Positions 9,692-18,439 of a stretch of 64,000 nucleotides of DNA are shown here, in pieces; the first letter of the stretch is position 1, and each line of letters begins with the position of its first letter. The notes beneath the pieces were generated by a model. It was not told the origin of the DNA. It made no database searches and worked only from the letters and a program-made list of their open reading frames with translations. Position numbers and translations under genes: made by a program. The stretch comes from Allobosea sp. WAO (lineage in GTDB: Bacteria; Pseudomonadota; Alphaproteobacteria; Rhizobiales; Beijerinckiaceae), in NCBI RefSeq assembly GCF_001509835.1, contig NZ_JXTJ01000004.1, positions 310,001 through 374,000 on the forward strand, written 5' to 3'.

Positions 9692-11032
9692 TCAGCGGAC
9701 GCCCCCGAGCCCGACCGCGAGCTTGTCGCCAATCTCGATGAACTTCAGCGGATTGCGCGCCTGATCGGACAGGCGCGTCTCATAGTGCAGATGCGGCCCG
9801 GTCGAGCGCCCGGTCGAGCCGACTCGGCCGATCATCTGCCCGGCCGCGACAAGCTGGCCCGCCTTGACCTCGAAGGCGTTGAGATGGGCATAGCGGCTGG
9901 TGACGCCATTGCCATGGTCGAGCTCGACGAGATTGCCATAGCCGCCCGAGACTTCGGCGCGCAATACCTGCCCGGCCCCTGCGGCGCGCACCGGCGTGCC
10001 GATCTCACCCCGAAAATCCATGCCGGCATGCATGGCCGTCTGGCCGGTGAACGGGTCGCTGCGCGGGCCGAAATTGCTGGTCGTGCTGTCGTCGCCTTCG
10101 AGCGGCCGCTGGAACGGCACGATGGTGGCGAGGTCACGCCAGCGCCCGTAGACCGAGCGAGCCTGGTTGAGCTGCATCAGCGCGTGCTCGAAGCTGCCCG
10201 GCCTGATCGAGGCCGAGAGCGGAACCAGCGGGCCGCCCATGCCGGCCCGCGCCGCCGGCAGCTTGACCTTGGCGGGATCGAGGCCGATCTCGCCCAGCGC
10301 CGCCCTGACCTCCTGGACCCTGCCGACGAACTGCCGCCCCAGCCCGGATATCTGTCGGCTCTGGCCGGTTTCGACCCGGTCGAGCGACTGGCCGAGCAAG
10401 GCGATGCGCTGATCGAGCGACAGGGCCTCGCCCGCCTTGACCTGTGCCGAGACTTGCCGGCGCTGCTGCGCCAGCACCGCCGGATTGATCTTGTCGATGA
10501 TGCTGGATTCGCCGGCGAACTGATTGCCGCCCGGCACCTGCGCCCCGCCCTGGGGCAGCACCGGCCCGACCGCCTGCCCGGCCAGCGCCCCCAGCAGCGC
10601 CTGGCGCGCCTCGAGCTCGATCTGCCGGGTGATCAGGTCGGCGAGTTGGTCCTGCGTGCCTCCCCCGGCGACGGAGGGCGGCTGCCCCGGCTGCGCCGGC
10701 ACGCCCGGCGAAGCGCCTTGCGCCATGATCGCGCCGACCAGCCGCCGCTGCAGCGCCTTCAGCTTCTCGTCATAGCTGCTTTGCAGGAAGGCCTGCTCCT
10801 GCTCCAGCGCCGCGACGCGTCTCTTCTCCTGATAGAGCAGATAGCCGGTCACGCCGGTCGCGAGACATGCCGCGACTGCGACGCTCCAGGGCAGCAGACC
10901 ACCACGGCCGCGCAACGAGCCACCGGAGCCTGAGCTCCGTTGCCGCGGCGAAGGGCCGAGCGCGGTCGGCGAGCCGGGCGCCGGCGCGGCGGCCTTCTCC
11001 TCGTCGCGCCGTTTCAGTCGAACGGGCTGCAT
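9692..11032 (-). CDS. Membrane-anchored M23 (LytM-type) peptidase
   Basis: Likely cell-wall endopeptidase or a regulator of amidases, inserted in the inner membrane with its catalytic domain in the periplasm. The first 45 residues are basic and glycine-rich. A single membrane helix follows (about residues 46-67, VAVAACLATGVTGYLLY), then a coiled-coil stretch (EKRRVAALEQEQAFLQ). The C-terminal LytM domain starts near residue 320 with zinc-ligand motifs MHAGMD and GPHLHYET. It is full length (446 residues) with all catalytic residues present. The gene at 61837-63165 is a clear paralogue, with matching GRVGSTGRSTGPHLHYET. It lies upstream of rpsB on the same strand. Confidence 0.88.
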   Translation of the reverse strand: MQPVRLKRRDEEKAAAPAPGSPTALGPSPRQRSSGSGGSLRGRGGLLPWSVAVAACLATGVTGYLLYQEKRRVAALEQEQAFLQSSYDEKLKALQRRLVGAIMAQGASPGVPAQPGQPPSVAGGGTQDQLADLITRQIELEARQALLGALAGQAVGPVLPQGGAQVPGGNQFAGESSIIDKINPAVLAQQRRQVSAQVKAGEALSLDQRIALLGQSLDRVETGQSRQISGLGRQFVGRVQEVRAALGEIGLDPAKVKLPAARAGMGGPLVPLSASIRPGSFEHALMQLNQARSVYGRWRDLATIVPFQRPLEGDDSTTSNFGPRSDPFTGQTAMHAGMDFRGEIGTPVRAAGAGQVLRAEVSGGYGNLVELDHGNGVTSRYAHLNAFEVKAGQLVAAGQMIGRVGSTGRSTGPHLHYETRLSDQARNPLKFIEIGDKLAVGLGGVR

Positions 11033-11124
11033 GGTCGTCGTTCCGATCCAGAGCCGTCAGTTCGCGCTGCCGGCGAGCCACGGGCGGTGACGCGGCACAG
11101 GGGAGCGTCACCGGATCGGGTACA

Positions 11125-11130
11125 AGTATA
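11125..11130 (-). promoter_or_regulatory. Possible -10 element for the M23 peptidase gene
   Basis: On the minus strand TATACT lies 93 bases before the ATG at 11032, a near-consensus -10 box in a GC-rich gap. The -35 region 17 bases upstream is poor (TCGCGG), so the call is tentative. Confidence 0.3.
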
Positions 11131-11241
11131 GCGCAAACAGGGGCTTGCCGCGATCCTCAGGACTTGCGAGGCCAAGGCCGGCCTCCTCCTGCGGAGCTGG
11201 GCGTACGCCGCTGCCGAACGCCCCGATTACCGCCGGCACCG

Positions 11242-13944
11242 TCATGCACAGGCATAGCGGAACTCGCCATTCTCGACGCTGACGCTCGCTCTGGTCAGCG
11301 GCTTCTTCTCCAGTTGCAGGTTGAGGATGCTGCGCGACAGCGCCGGCAGCATCGAGTTGGTGATGATGTTGTCGATCATGCGGCCGCCCGAATCCGGATC
11401 GTTGCACTGGGCGACGATATGCTCGACGACTGCATCATCGTAGCTGAAGGCCGCGCCGTGATTGTCGCGCAGGCGCTTGCCGATGCGACCGAGCTGGAGC
11501 CGCACGATACCGCCGAGCATCTGGCCGGAGAGCGGATAATACGGGATCGTCACCAGACGCCCGATCAGCGCCGGCGGGAAAACCTTCAGCAGCGCCGGCC
11601 GCAGGGCCACTGCGAGCGCCTCGGGATCAGGGCGGCTCGCCTCGTCGCCGGCCATGCGCATGATCTCGTCGGTGCCGACATTCGAGGTCAGGATGATCAG
11701 CGTGTTCTTGAAGTCGATGCGCCGGCCGGTGCCGTCCTCCATCTGGCCCTTGTCGAAGACCTGGAAGAACAGCTCGTGCACATCCGGGTGCGCCTTCTCG
11801 ACCTCGTCGAGCAGCACCACCGAATAAGGCTTGCGGCGCACCGCCTCGGTCAGGCGCCCGCCTTCGCCATAGCCGACATAGCCGGGAGGCGCACCTTTCA
11901 GCGTCGAGACGGTGTGCGCCTCCTGGAACTCGCTCATGTTGATGGTGATGACGTTCTGTTCGCCGCCATAGAGCGACTCCGCCAGCGCCAGCGCCGTCTC
12001 GGTCTTGCCGACGCCCGACGGGCCGCAGAGCATGAACACGCCGATCGGCTTGTTGGGATTGTCGAGCTTCGCCCGGCTGGTCTCGATGCGCTTGGCGATC
12101 ATCGAGATGCCGTGCCCCTGCCCGACCACGCGCCGGTTCAGCGTTTCGGCGAGATTGAGCACCGTCTCGATCTCGTCCTTGACCATGCGGCCGACCGGGA
12201 TGCCGGTCCAGTCGGAGACCACGGAGGCGACCGACTGCTCGTCGACATGGGCGTAGATCATCCGGTTGGCCGGATCGATCTCGCCGAGCGAGTTGAACTT
12301 CTCCTTCAGGCTGGCGCGCGTCGCCTCGGGATCGACCGGAGCCTCCGCGGAGGCGGAGTCGGCCGCCGCTGCGCCACCATCGGCAGGCGGCGCTTCGGCG
12401 GCCGGTTTTTCGCCGAGCTTGCCGCGCAGCAGCGTGATCTCCTCGACCAAAGCAAGCTCGGAGGCCCAGTCCGCCTCGAGCTTTTCGAGCTTCGCCTTCA
12501 GAGCTGTGCTCTCCTCCTCGATCTTGCCGAGGCGCTCGTCCGTGGCGTCACCGAGATCCTGGTCGGCGATCAGCGCCACCTTCTCCTTTTCCAGCGCCGC
12601 GAGGCCGACGCGAGCATCCTCGATCGCAGCCGGAACCGCGGTCTGGCTGATCGCGACGCGGGCGCAGGCCGTATCGAGCAGGCTCACAGCCTTGTCCGGC
12701 AATTGCCGCGCCGGGATGTAGCGTGAGGAAAGCTGCACGGCGGCGACGATCGCTGCGTCGGAGATACGAACCTTGTGATGCTTCTCCATCGGCCCGATCA
12801 GCCCGCGCAGCATGGTGCAGCAGCACGCGACGTCCGGCTCATCGACCTGCACCGGCTGGAAGCGCCGGGTCAGGGCCGGGTCCTTCTCGAAATACTGGCG
12901 GTATTCCGACCAGGTCGTCGCCGCGATGGTGCGCAAAGTGCCTCGCGCCAAAGCCGGCTTGAGCAGGTTGGCGGCGTCGCCCGTGCCGGCCTGTCCGCCT
13001 GCGCCGATCAGCGTATGCGCCTCGTCGATGAACAGGATCACCGGGGTCGGCGAGGACTGGACCTCGTCAATCACAGAGCGCAGGCGCTGCTCGAACTCGC
13101 CTTTCATCGAGGCGCCAGCCTGCATCAGGCCGATGTCGAGCGCGCAAACCTTGACCCCGCGCAGCGGCGGCGGCACGTCGCCCGAGACGACGCGTTGCGC
13201 GAAGCCCTCGGCGATCGCCGTCTTGCCGACGCCGGCCTCGCCGGTGAGGATCGGATTGTTCTGACGCCGCCGCATCAGTACGTCGATCACCTGGCGGATC
13301 TCGTCGTCCCGGCCCAGGATCGGATCCATCGTGCCCGAGCGTGCCTTCTCGGTCAGGTCCTGCGAGAAGCGGTCGAGCGCCGTCGTGCCCTTGGGCCCTT
13401 CCGCCTGCTCGGCGCCGGGCGTGCCGGCGGCACGCAGGCCCGAGCCGTCCATCGGCCGCAGGTTCTCTTCCTCGGAGTCCTTCCAGATCTTGGCGTGCCC
13501 GGCCGCGAGTTCCTCGACCGCGATCTTGCCGAACTCCCGGGAGATCGCGGCGAGCGCCCGACGCAGCTCCAGCGACTTCAGGGCCGCGACCAGGACATGG
13601 CCTGTCCGGATCTGGGTCTCGCCGAAGAACAGGGTCGCGTAGTGCCAGCCGCGGTCGAGCACGTCGACCACGTTGTTGGCGACGCCCGGCATCTCGGTTT
13701 CGTTTTTGCGGAAGCCCTCGATGACGCCGCCGATATCGGTGGCGAGCCGCGCCATGTCGAGGCCGTAATGCTGCGCGGTGAGGCCGATATCGGTCGAGCG
13801 CCGCTGCAGGATCTGGGCGAGCCAATGTGCCAGCTCGACATTGCGGTTGCCCGCTCCCTTGGCCTGGCGCAGCGCCTGGATGAAGGCCTCATAACCGACG
13901 CGGTTGAGCTTGCCGGTGACGGCTTCGAGACTGATGTCGGCCAT
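11242..13944 (-). CDS. tssH: T6SS ATPase TssH (ClpV)
   Basis: AAA+ unfoldase that takes apart the contracted TssB-TssC sheath so it can be reused. It is 900 residues with a ClpB-like layout. An N domain covers about residues 1-160. The first ATPase module has Walker A GEAGVGKT at about 235-242 and Walker B LFIDEAHTLIG. A coiled-coil middle region follows, then the second module with GPSGVGKTETAL near residue 640 and VVLLDEVEKAHPDV. Its place as the last gene of a tss operon, and the N-terminal LNRVGYEAFIQAL helix, mark it as ClpV rather than housekeeping ClpB. An insertion rich in Ala and Glu (EAPPADGGAAAADSA) sits in the middle region. Confidence 0.95.
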   Translation of the reverse strand: MADISLEAVTGKLNRVGYEAFIQALRQAKGAGNRNVELAHWLAQILQRRSTDIGLTAQHYGLDMARLATDIGGVIEGFRKNETEMPGVANNVVDVLDRGWHYATLFFGETQIRTGHVLVAALKSLELRRALAAISREFGKIAVEELAAGHAKIWKDSEEENLRPMDGSGLRAAGTPGAEQAEGPKGTTALDRFSQDLTEKARSGTMDPILGRDDEIRQVIDVLMRRRQNNPILTGEAGVGKTAIAEGFAQRVVSGDVPPPLRGVKVCALDIGLMQAGASMKGEFEQRLRSVIDEVQSSPTPVILFIDEAHTLIGAGGQAGTGDAANLLKPALARGTLRTIAATTWSEYRQYFEKDPALTRRFQPVQVDEPDVACCCTMLRGLIGPMEKHHKVRISDAAIVAAVQLSSRYIPARQLPDKAVSLLDTACARVAISQTAVPAAIEDARVGLAALEKEKVALIADQDLGDATDERLGKIEEESTALKAKLEKLEADWASELALVEEITLLRGKLGEKPAAEAPPADGGAAAADSASAEAPVDPEATRASLKEKFNSLGEIDPANRMIYAHVDEQSVASVVSDWTGIPVGRMVKDEIETVLNLAETLNRRVVGQGHGISMIAKRIETSRAKLDNPNKPIGVFMLCGPSGVGKTETALALAESLYGGEQNVITINMSEFQEAHTVSTLKGAPPGYVGYGEGGRLTEAVRRKPYSVVLLDEVEKAHPDVHELFFQVFDKGQMEDGTGRRIDFKNTLIILTSNVGTDEIMRMAGDEASRPDPEALAVALRPALLKVFPPALIGRLVTIPYYPLSGQMLGGIVRLQLGRIGKRLRDNHGAAFSYDDAVVEHIVAQCNDPDSGGRMIDNIITNSMLPALSRSILNLQLEKKPLTRASVSVENGEFRYACA

Positions 13945-13953
13945 GCCTGTCTC

Positions 13954-15069
13954 CTATCGTCGGTCTTTTGGGCGGGTATCCTTTGAGCGTCGATCCTGAC
14001 TTTGCCGGCTACGTTTCTGGCGCATGCGCTCGGCGGGGTGGAAACGCGCATCGCGCCGGAGCGTACCGTCGGGCACATCCCAGTTCGGCGAGAGCCAGCT
14101 CGACCAGCCGAGCGCCCCGAAGCGCCCGAGCTGTGCCGGCCTGACCTTGCCGACCGGCAAGGCGAGCTCGACATCCCATTCGAACTGCTCGCCGAGGTAG
14201 AAGAACACTGCATCGGCCAGCGGCTCGCAGCGATCGCCATTGGGCAGGAAGCGGTTGAACTGCTCCATGTCGCGGGCGACGATGCGCAGCCGGAACTTGT
14301 CCTCGACGCTGTAGACGCTGGCGCCGACCAGGGCATTGCTGCCAATGGCGCATTGCCCACGGCCGAGCCTGGTGCGGTCGGCCGGATCGAAGGTCAGCCA
14401 CATGCCGACGAACTGCTCGACCTCGACCTCGATGTCGAACAGGCCGGCGAGCAGGTTGCGCAGTCGCGAGGCTGATTTGGCCTGCGCCCCGGTCAGCCCG
14501 GCATGGGCGAGCTTCTCGGCGTCCGGCACGCTGTCCAGGTTCTGGTAGGGCTTGGAGCCGAGGCCGGTCATGCTCCCGACATAGGCGACGAACCTGTCGA
14601 GATCGGGCCGGTCATGCTGGGCGATCGGCCGCGAATCCGCCCAGGCCCGGAAGAAGAGCTGCAAGAAACGGTGATTGAAGATGTCGAGGAAACGCGGGAA
14701 GGCGTCGTCGTGCGCGATCTGCCAGTGATAGCTTTCCTCGGTGGTCGCCAGCGGCAGCGCGCCCTGCGGCCCGAGCAGGCCAAGGAACTTGACGAAGAGC
14801 CGTAGCCGCCCCTGTCCGTCCCGATCCGCCCCAGCAAGGGACGAGGCCGGGAAATCCATATAAGCCTGCTCGCCCAGTGCCAGGTATTCATCGCGCCGCG
14901 CCGCCACGTCGCCGATGCGCTCGCGGTCGGGAAAGCTGCGCTCGATACGTCGCAGCACCGCATAGAAATCGTGGCGCCAAGGCTCGGCCCGCAGCGCCTC
15001 GACGAAGGGCGGCTCGACGCGCAAGCCTTCGAGCACGGCCGGCGGGACCGTATCGTTCTCCGCGCTCAC
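13954..15069 (-). CDS. tssG: T6SS baseplate protein TssG
   Basis: Baseplate wedge subunit that pairs with TssF and TssK. The start has the family pattern VEALRAEPWRHDFYAVLRRIE, and the centre has LSLTHRTA-like TssF contacts replaced by the TssG block FLDIFNHRFLQLFFRAW. It is 371 residues, slightly long because of a basic C-terminal tail (about residues 350-371, rich in Arg, Lys, Ser and Asp). The start is GTG and overlaps the tssF stop by 4 bases, showing coupled translation. The tail is low complexity and may be poorly ordered. Confidence 0.93.
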   Translation of the reverse strand: MSAENDTVPPAVLEGLRVEPPFVEALRAEPWRHDFYAVLRRIERSFPDRERIGDVAARRDEYLALGEQAYMDFPASSLAGADRDGQGRLRLFVKFLGLLGPQGALPLATTEESYHWQIAHDDAFPRFLDIFNHRFLQLFFRAWADSRPIAQHDRPDLDRFVAYVGSMTGLGSKPYQNLDSVPDAEKLAHAGLTGAQAKSASRLRNLLAGLFDIEVEVEQFVGMWLTFDPADRTRLGRGQCAIGSNALVGASVYSVEDKFRLRIVARDMEQFNRFLPNGDRCEPLADAVFFYLGEQFEWDVELALPVGKVRPAQLGRFGALGWSSWLSPNWDVPDGTLRRDARFHPAERMRQKRSRQSQDRRSKDTRPKDRR

Positions 15070-17027
15070 AGGATCCGCCTCGTGCCGGCACGCGGCGGAA
15101 AGCGCATGATCTCGCCGCGCTCGACGGTGCGGATCACCGTCTGGGTGAAGTGGTTCATCCCGGCGTATTCGGCGAGGAAACGATCGAGTACCGCCCCGAG
15201 CAGGAAGACGCCGCTGCCCTCGAAGGCCTTCTCGTCGAGCAGCAATGTGACCTCGAGCCCCCGGGCCGCGCCGGTCCCCGCCCGCTGCGGGAACCGCCTG
15301 ACGACCGGCCTACTGTCGACGCTTTTGACCCCGCGGATGCGGCGCTCGATGGCGCCATCGGCGAGATCGGCGAAAAGCGAGAGCATTTCGCGCAGCGCCT
15401 CGCCATTGCGCCCGGCACCGTGCTGGACGAGGCCGAGCTGGTTCAGGCTGAGCAGGTTGATCAGACGCCAGGTGACGACGCCCGTGCTCGCCGTCTCCGA
15501 GCGCAGCCTGAGTTGCGAGACGATCGGTTCGCGTGGCGGCGTCGGCCCCGCGAGGCAGACGACGTCGAGCGCGACATTGTCGATCAGGCGAAAATCGGCA
15601 CCGCCGGTCCCGGTCGGCAAATGCTCGGTGAGGTGGCGGTTCGAGCACAGCGCCCGCACGCTGAGCTCGGCCACGGAGGCTGCGTCGCTGACTGTTGCGG
15701 GCTCGGCCAGCGAGATGAACATCTCGGTGCCGACATAGTCGGTTTCGCGCCCTTCGCGGCGCTCGGCCGCCGAACGGCGGCGCGGCAGCCGGCGTTGCGT
15801 GTAGAGCAGCCCCTGCGCCGGCGAAGCCCCCTCCGGAGAGGAGTAGAGCGGGTGCACCTTCTGCTTCTCGCGCCCGCCGACATAATGGGCGTAGACATCG
15901 AGGATACTGTGCGGCTCGTAATCCAGCATCCGGCTGCGATCGGGCACGACGTGGTACTCATGCTCGTTCTTGCGCACCGGGATACGGTCGGTCGTCTTCT
16001 CGAACAGGTTGACGGCCGGCGCGGCATAGAGCGCGAACATCGCGCGCTGCACCGCCGCCGCGAGCCGGGCATTGACCTCGTCGAAGACGAAGATCACGTC
16101 GACGTTGTTGGACTTGAGGCGCGGCATGATCCGCTCCAGGCCGCCGAGCCTGAAGCCCAGGAACTTGCGCGGAAACCAGAAATACTCGCGCAGCAGGTCG
16201 AAGCCGCGGAACACCCGCGTGTCGGCAGGCAGCAGGGGCTCGTCCTCGTCGAAACCGATCTGTTCGAGCGTGCATTCGGCGCCCGAGGTGATCACGGGGT
16301 CGCCGAACGCGTCGAGGTGGCGGAAATGGATGCCGACGCAGTTGGCGAAGAGCTGCTCGTAGAGCGCGACCGCATCGGCCTCGCCGCCGAGCAGATGCAC
16401 CTTCAACTCCCGGCATTTGCAGCCGGCAAACCAGCTCATCGGCAGCTTTGCCGCCTGTGCCGGGCCCGGCTCGTCGGCAGGGTCGCTGGCGGTCCGGTGG
16501 GTCAGGGACAACCGCAAACCCGACAGCATGCGCGCATCGGCCGGCAGGCCCAGCGCCTGCAGCGGGCCGGGCGCAGGAATGTACTCGGCCGCCGCCACGT
16601 CGAACGGCCAGAGCGTAACGTCCGCCCCCAGCCGGTAGCGGCAGGCGATGCGCCGGTCCCGCTCGACATAGGTAGCGTCGAGATAGGCTCCGCGTGGGAC
16701 CTTCACCCCCTCGCGCAGGCCCGGATCGGCATAGAGCGGCATAACCCCGGCTAGCAGCGCCGAGGGAGTCGGCGCGAGATAGTTCGGGATCAGCTGTTCG
16801 AGCAGGTTGTTGGTGAATTCGGGAAACTCGTGCTTCAGCTTGAGCTGGACGCGCGCCGCGAGGAAGGCGGCACCATCCAAAAGCCCGCGGACCATCGGGT
16901 CCATGCGCTCGCCGACCAGGCCGCCGAGCCGCTCCGCGATCCCTGGATACTCCTCCGCGAACTCCTTGGTGTGCTCCTCGAAGAGCCGAAGCTCGCGATT
17001 GTAGAAATCCAGGAACTCTTGGTTCAT
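15066..17027 (-). CDS. tssF: T6SS baseplate protein TssF
   Basis: Large baseplate subunit (653 residues), usually in a two-to-one complex with TssG. The N-terminus NRELRLFEEHTKEFAEEYPG is the characteristic TssF start, followed by ERLGGLVGERMDPMVRGLLDG. The C-terminus contains the typical GVFLLGAVLDRFLAEYAGMN and FTQTVIRTVERGEIMRFPPR. The ATG lies 6 bases after the tssE stop. The protein appears intact and of normal length. Confidence 0.95.
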   Translation of the reverse strand: MNQEFLDFYNRELRLFEEHTKEFAEEYPGIAERLGGLVGERMDPMVRGLLDGAAFLAARVQLKLKHEFPEFTNNLLEQLIPNYLAPTPSALLAGVMPLYADPGLREGVKVPRGAYLDATYVERDRRIACRYRLGADVTLWPFDVAAAEYIPAPGPLQALGLPADARMLSGLRLSLTHRTASDPADEPGPAQAAKLPMSWFAGCKCRELKVHLLGGEADAVALYEQLFANCVGIHFRHLDAFGDPVITSGAECTLEQIGFDEDEPLLPADTRVFRGFDLLREYFWFPRKFLGFRLGGLERIMPRLKSNNVDVIFVFDEVNARLAAAVQRAMFALYAAPAVNLFEKTTDRIPVRKNEHEYHVVPDRSRMLDYEPHSILDVYAHYVGGREKQKVHPLYSSPEGASPAQGLLYTQRRLPRRRSAAERREGRETDYVGTEMFISLAEPATVSDAASVAELSVRALCSNRHLTEHLPTGTGGADFRLIDNVALDVVCLAGPTPPREPIVSQLRLRSETASTGVVTWRLINLLSLNQLGLVQHGAGRNGEALREMLSLFADLADGAIERRIRGVKSVDSRPVVRRFPQRAGTGAARGLEVTLLLDEKAFEGSGVFLLGAVLDRFLAEYAGMNHFTQTVIRTVERGEIMRFPPRAGTRRIL

Positions 17028-17033
17028 GAGGCG

Positions 17034-17579
17034 CTATCGGCTCTTGATTGCGATCTTGCCGGTGTCCAGCTCGACATCGGCGACGAATTGAACCGGCACG
17101 TCGACCGGCTCGCAGTTCAGGTCGGCCCGGACGAGGAAGCGGACCTTCAGTTCGGCCTTGTCGACGCTCTCATCGCGCTCGACGGCGATGGACTGCCGGA
17201 TCAGACGCGGCTCGTAGCCGATCAGCACATCGGCCAGCTCGTCCCTGATCGAGCCGACCCGGTACTCGTCGATCGAACGGTTGGTGATGTCGGGGAAGCC
17301 ATGATTGAGCACCGAGCGCCGGACATGCTCGAAATGCGAGAGATCGGTCGAGGAGGCGAGGTTGGTGGAGTTGACCAGCGCGTCGAGATCGAGCGCGATC
17401 TCCTGCCGCAGCTTCTGCTCGGTGATCGCGGCGCGTGGCGCGGCGCGGCGCCCGGCGATGACCCGCTCGCCGCCGGCATCGCGCAGGTCGAGCGGCGTCT
17501 TGGCGTCCTTGCTGCGATGCGCCTCCCGGAACGCGAACATCAGCGGCGGGCGCAGTCTGTTCTTCGCTCTCGCATCCAT
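17034..17579 (-). CDS. tssE: T6SS baseplate protein TssE (gp25-like)
   Basis: Baseplate component related to phage T4 gp25, which starts sheath assembly. The lysozyme-like gp25 core is seen as SVLNHGFPDITNRSIDEYRV and RDELADVLIGYEPRLI, around residues 85-130. The C-terminal half continues VRADLNCEPVDVPVQFVADV. The chosen ATG (17579) has GGAGGG 8 bases upstream and gives 181 residues. The open frame continues 75 codons upstream with an Arg-rich non-family sequence, which is rejected. It follows hcp across a 221-base gap that contains a strong hairpin. Confidence 0.9.
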   Translation of the reverse strand: MDARAKNRLRPPLMFAFREAHRSKDAKTPLDLRDAGGERVIAGRRAAPRAAITEQKLRQEIALDLDALVNSTNLASSTDLSHFEHVRRSVLNHGFPDITNRSIDEYRVGSIRDELADVLIGYEPRLIRQSIAVERDESVDKAELKVRFLVRADLNCEPVDVPVQFVADVELDTGKIAIKSR

Positions 17580-17764
17580 GACCGAGCCCTCCAGCCGCCG
17601 CGTGAAGGCCGGACGCCGCAGCGTCCGGTCATCGTTTCCCCGTGAACCCCGCAGGACGCAGCCCCTGCTTCCCGGCCTTCGAACATCGCTCCCAGAAGAC
17701 CGGAAGCGCAGCCGCCACTGTGTCTCCCGCACGAGCGACCGTCGCGTTCCCGCACGCGGCATGC

Positions 17765-17794
17765 GGAGCCCGGCCGCCTTTGCGGCCGGGCTCC
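17765..17794 (-). promoter_or_regulatory. GC-rich hairpin directly after hcp
   Basis: A perfect 13-base stem (17765-17777 with 17782-17794, GGAGCCCGGCCGC arms) and a four-base loop lie 6 bases beyond the hcp stop on the minus strand. There is no T run on either side, so it is not a classic terminator. A structure here could protect the hcp mRNA 3' end or reduce transcription into tssE, giving Hcp in excess over the baseplate genes. Function is inferred from position. Confidence 0.7.
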
Positions 17795-17800
17795 GGCCTG

Positions 17801-18283
17801 TCATTCCTTGTTGGCCTTGATGTCCCAGGTGCCGGTCGAAGGCGGACCGAGCGTGCCATCATCCTTCTGGAACTTGTACTCGAACTTGATCTTGGCGAAG
17901 TTGAGCGAGAACTGGTCGGTCGGGACCGGGTTGCCGCCGGTCGAGTCACCGGACTGGTAGCTCGAGACGAGAAGATCCTGCAGGGTCACAGTATAGAACT
18001 CCTGCTGATCCTTGCCCTGCTTGCGGACGAACAGGACGGCCTTCTTGATGTGCTTGCCCGAAGCGCAGGACAGCATCAACACGGGCGAGGCCTTGTTGAC
18101 ATTGGCCGTGCAATGGAGATCCTGAAAGCTGACTTTGCCGGCACCGCCGCCGGACCCGGCCGAATGCGTGCCGGAGTTGCTCGCCCCCCAGGAGAAGGAT
18201 TCGATCTCGATCGTTTCCTTGTGCTTGGAATCGTGGCTCTCGCCCTTGATCCCCTCGATCTCGAGCAGGAAGTCGCTTGCCAT
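17801..18283 (-). CDS. hcp: T6SS tube protein Hcp (TssD)
   Basis: Forms the hexameric rings stacked into the secreted inner tube. The 160-residue sequence starts MASDFLLEIEGIKGESHD. It has the Hcp patterns IEIESFSWGASNSG, KVSFQDLHCTANVNKASP and LHC-near VLMLSCASGKHIKKAVL. It is the normal size with no effector extension. A good ribosome site (GGAGAGAGAA) precedes the ATG. A 156-base gap separates it from tssC and a 221-base gap follows, consistent with separate high expression. Confidence 0.95.
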   Translation of the reverse strand: MASDFLLEIEGIKGESHDSKHKETIEIESFSWGASNSGTHSAGSGGGAGKVSFQDLHCTANVNKASPVLMLSCASGKHIKKAVLFVRKQGKDQQEFYTVTLQDLLVSSYQSGDSTGGNPVPTDQFSLNFAKIKFEYKFQKDDGTLGPPSTGTWDIKANKE

Positions 18284-18439
18284 TTCTCTCTCCAGTGCTT
18301 GACCGTCATGAGACGAGGTCGATTGCGACGGCGCATCGCTCGCGGGGTTGCACCGGCGCGCGACCGCTCAGCCCCCGACGCGACCGGCGCGGGGTAGGCA
18401 CAGGCTGGCGACCCCGCGCGCCCGAAAGCGCGCGACGCC

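Noticed and set aside
10867-16754. Long plus-strand open frames opposite tssH, tssG and tssF
   Set aside because: They mirror real T6SS genes in the other frame, have no family pattern and no ribosome sites.
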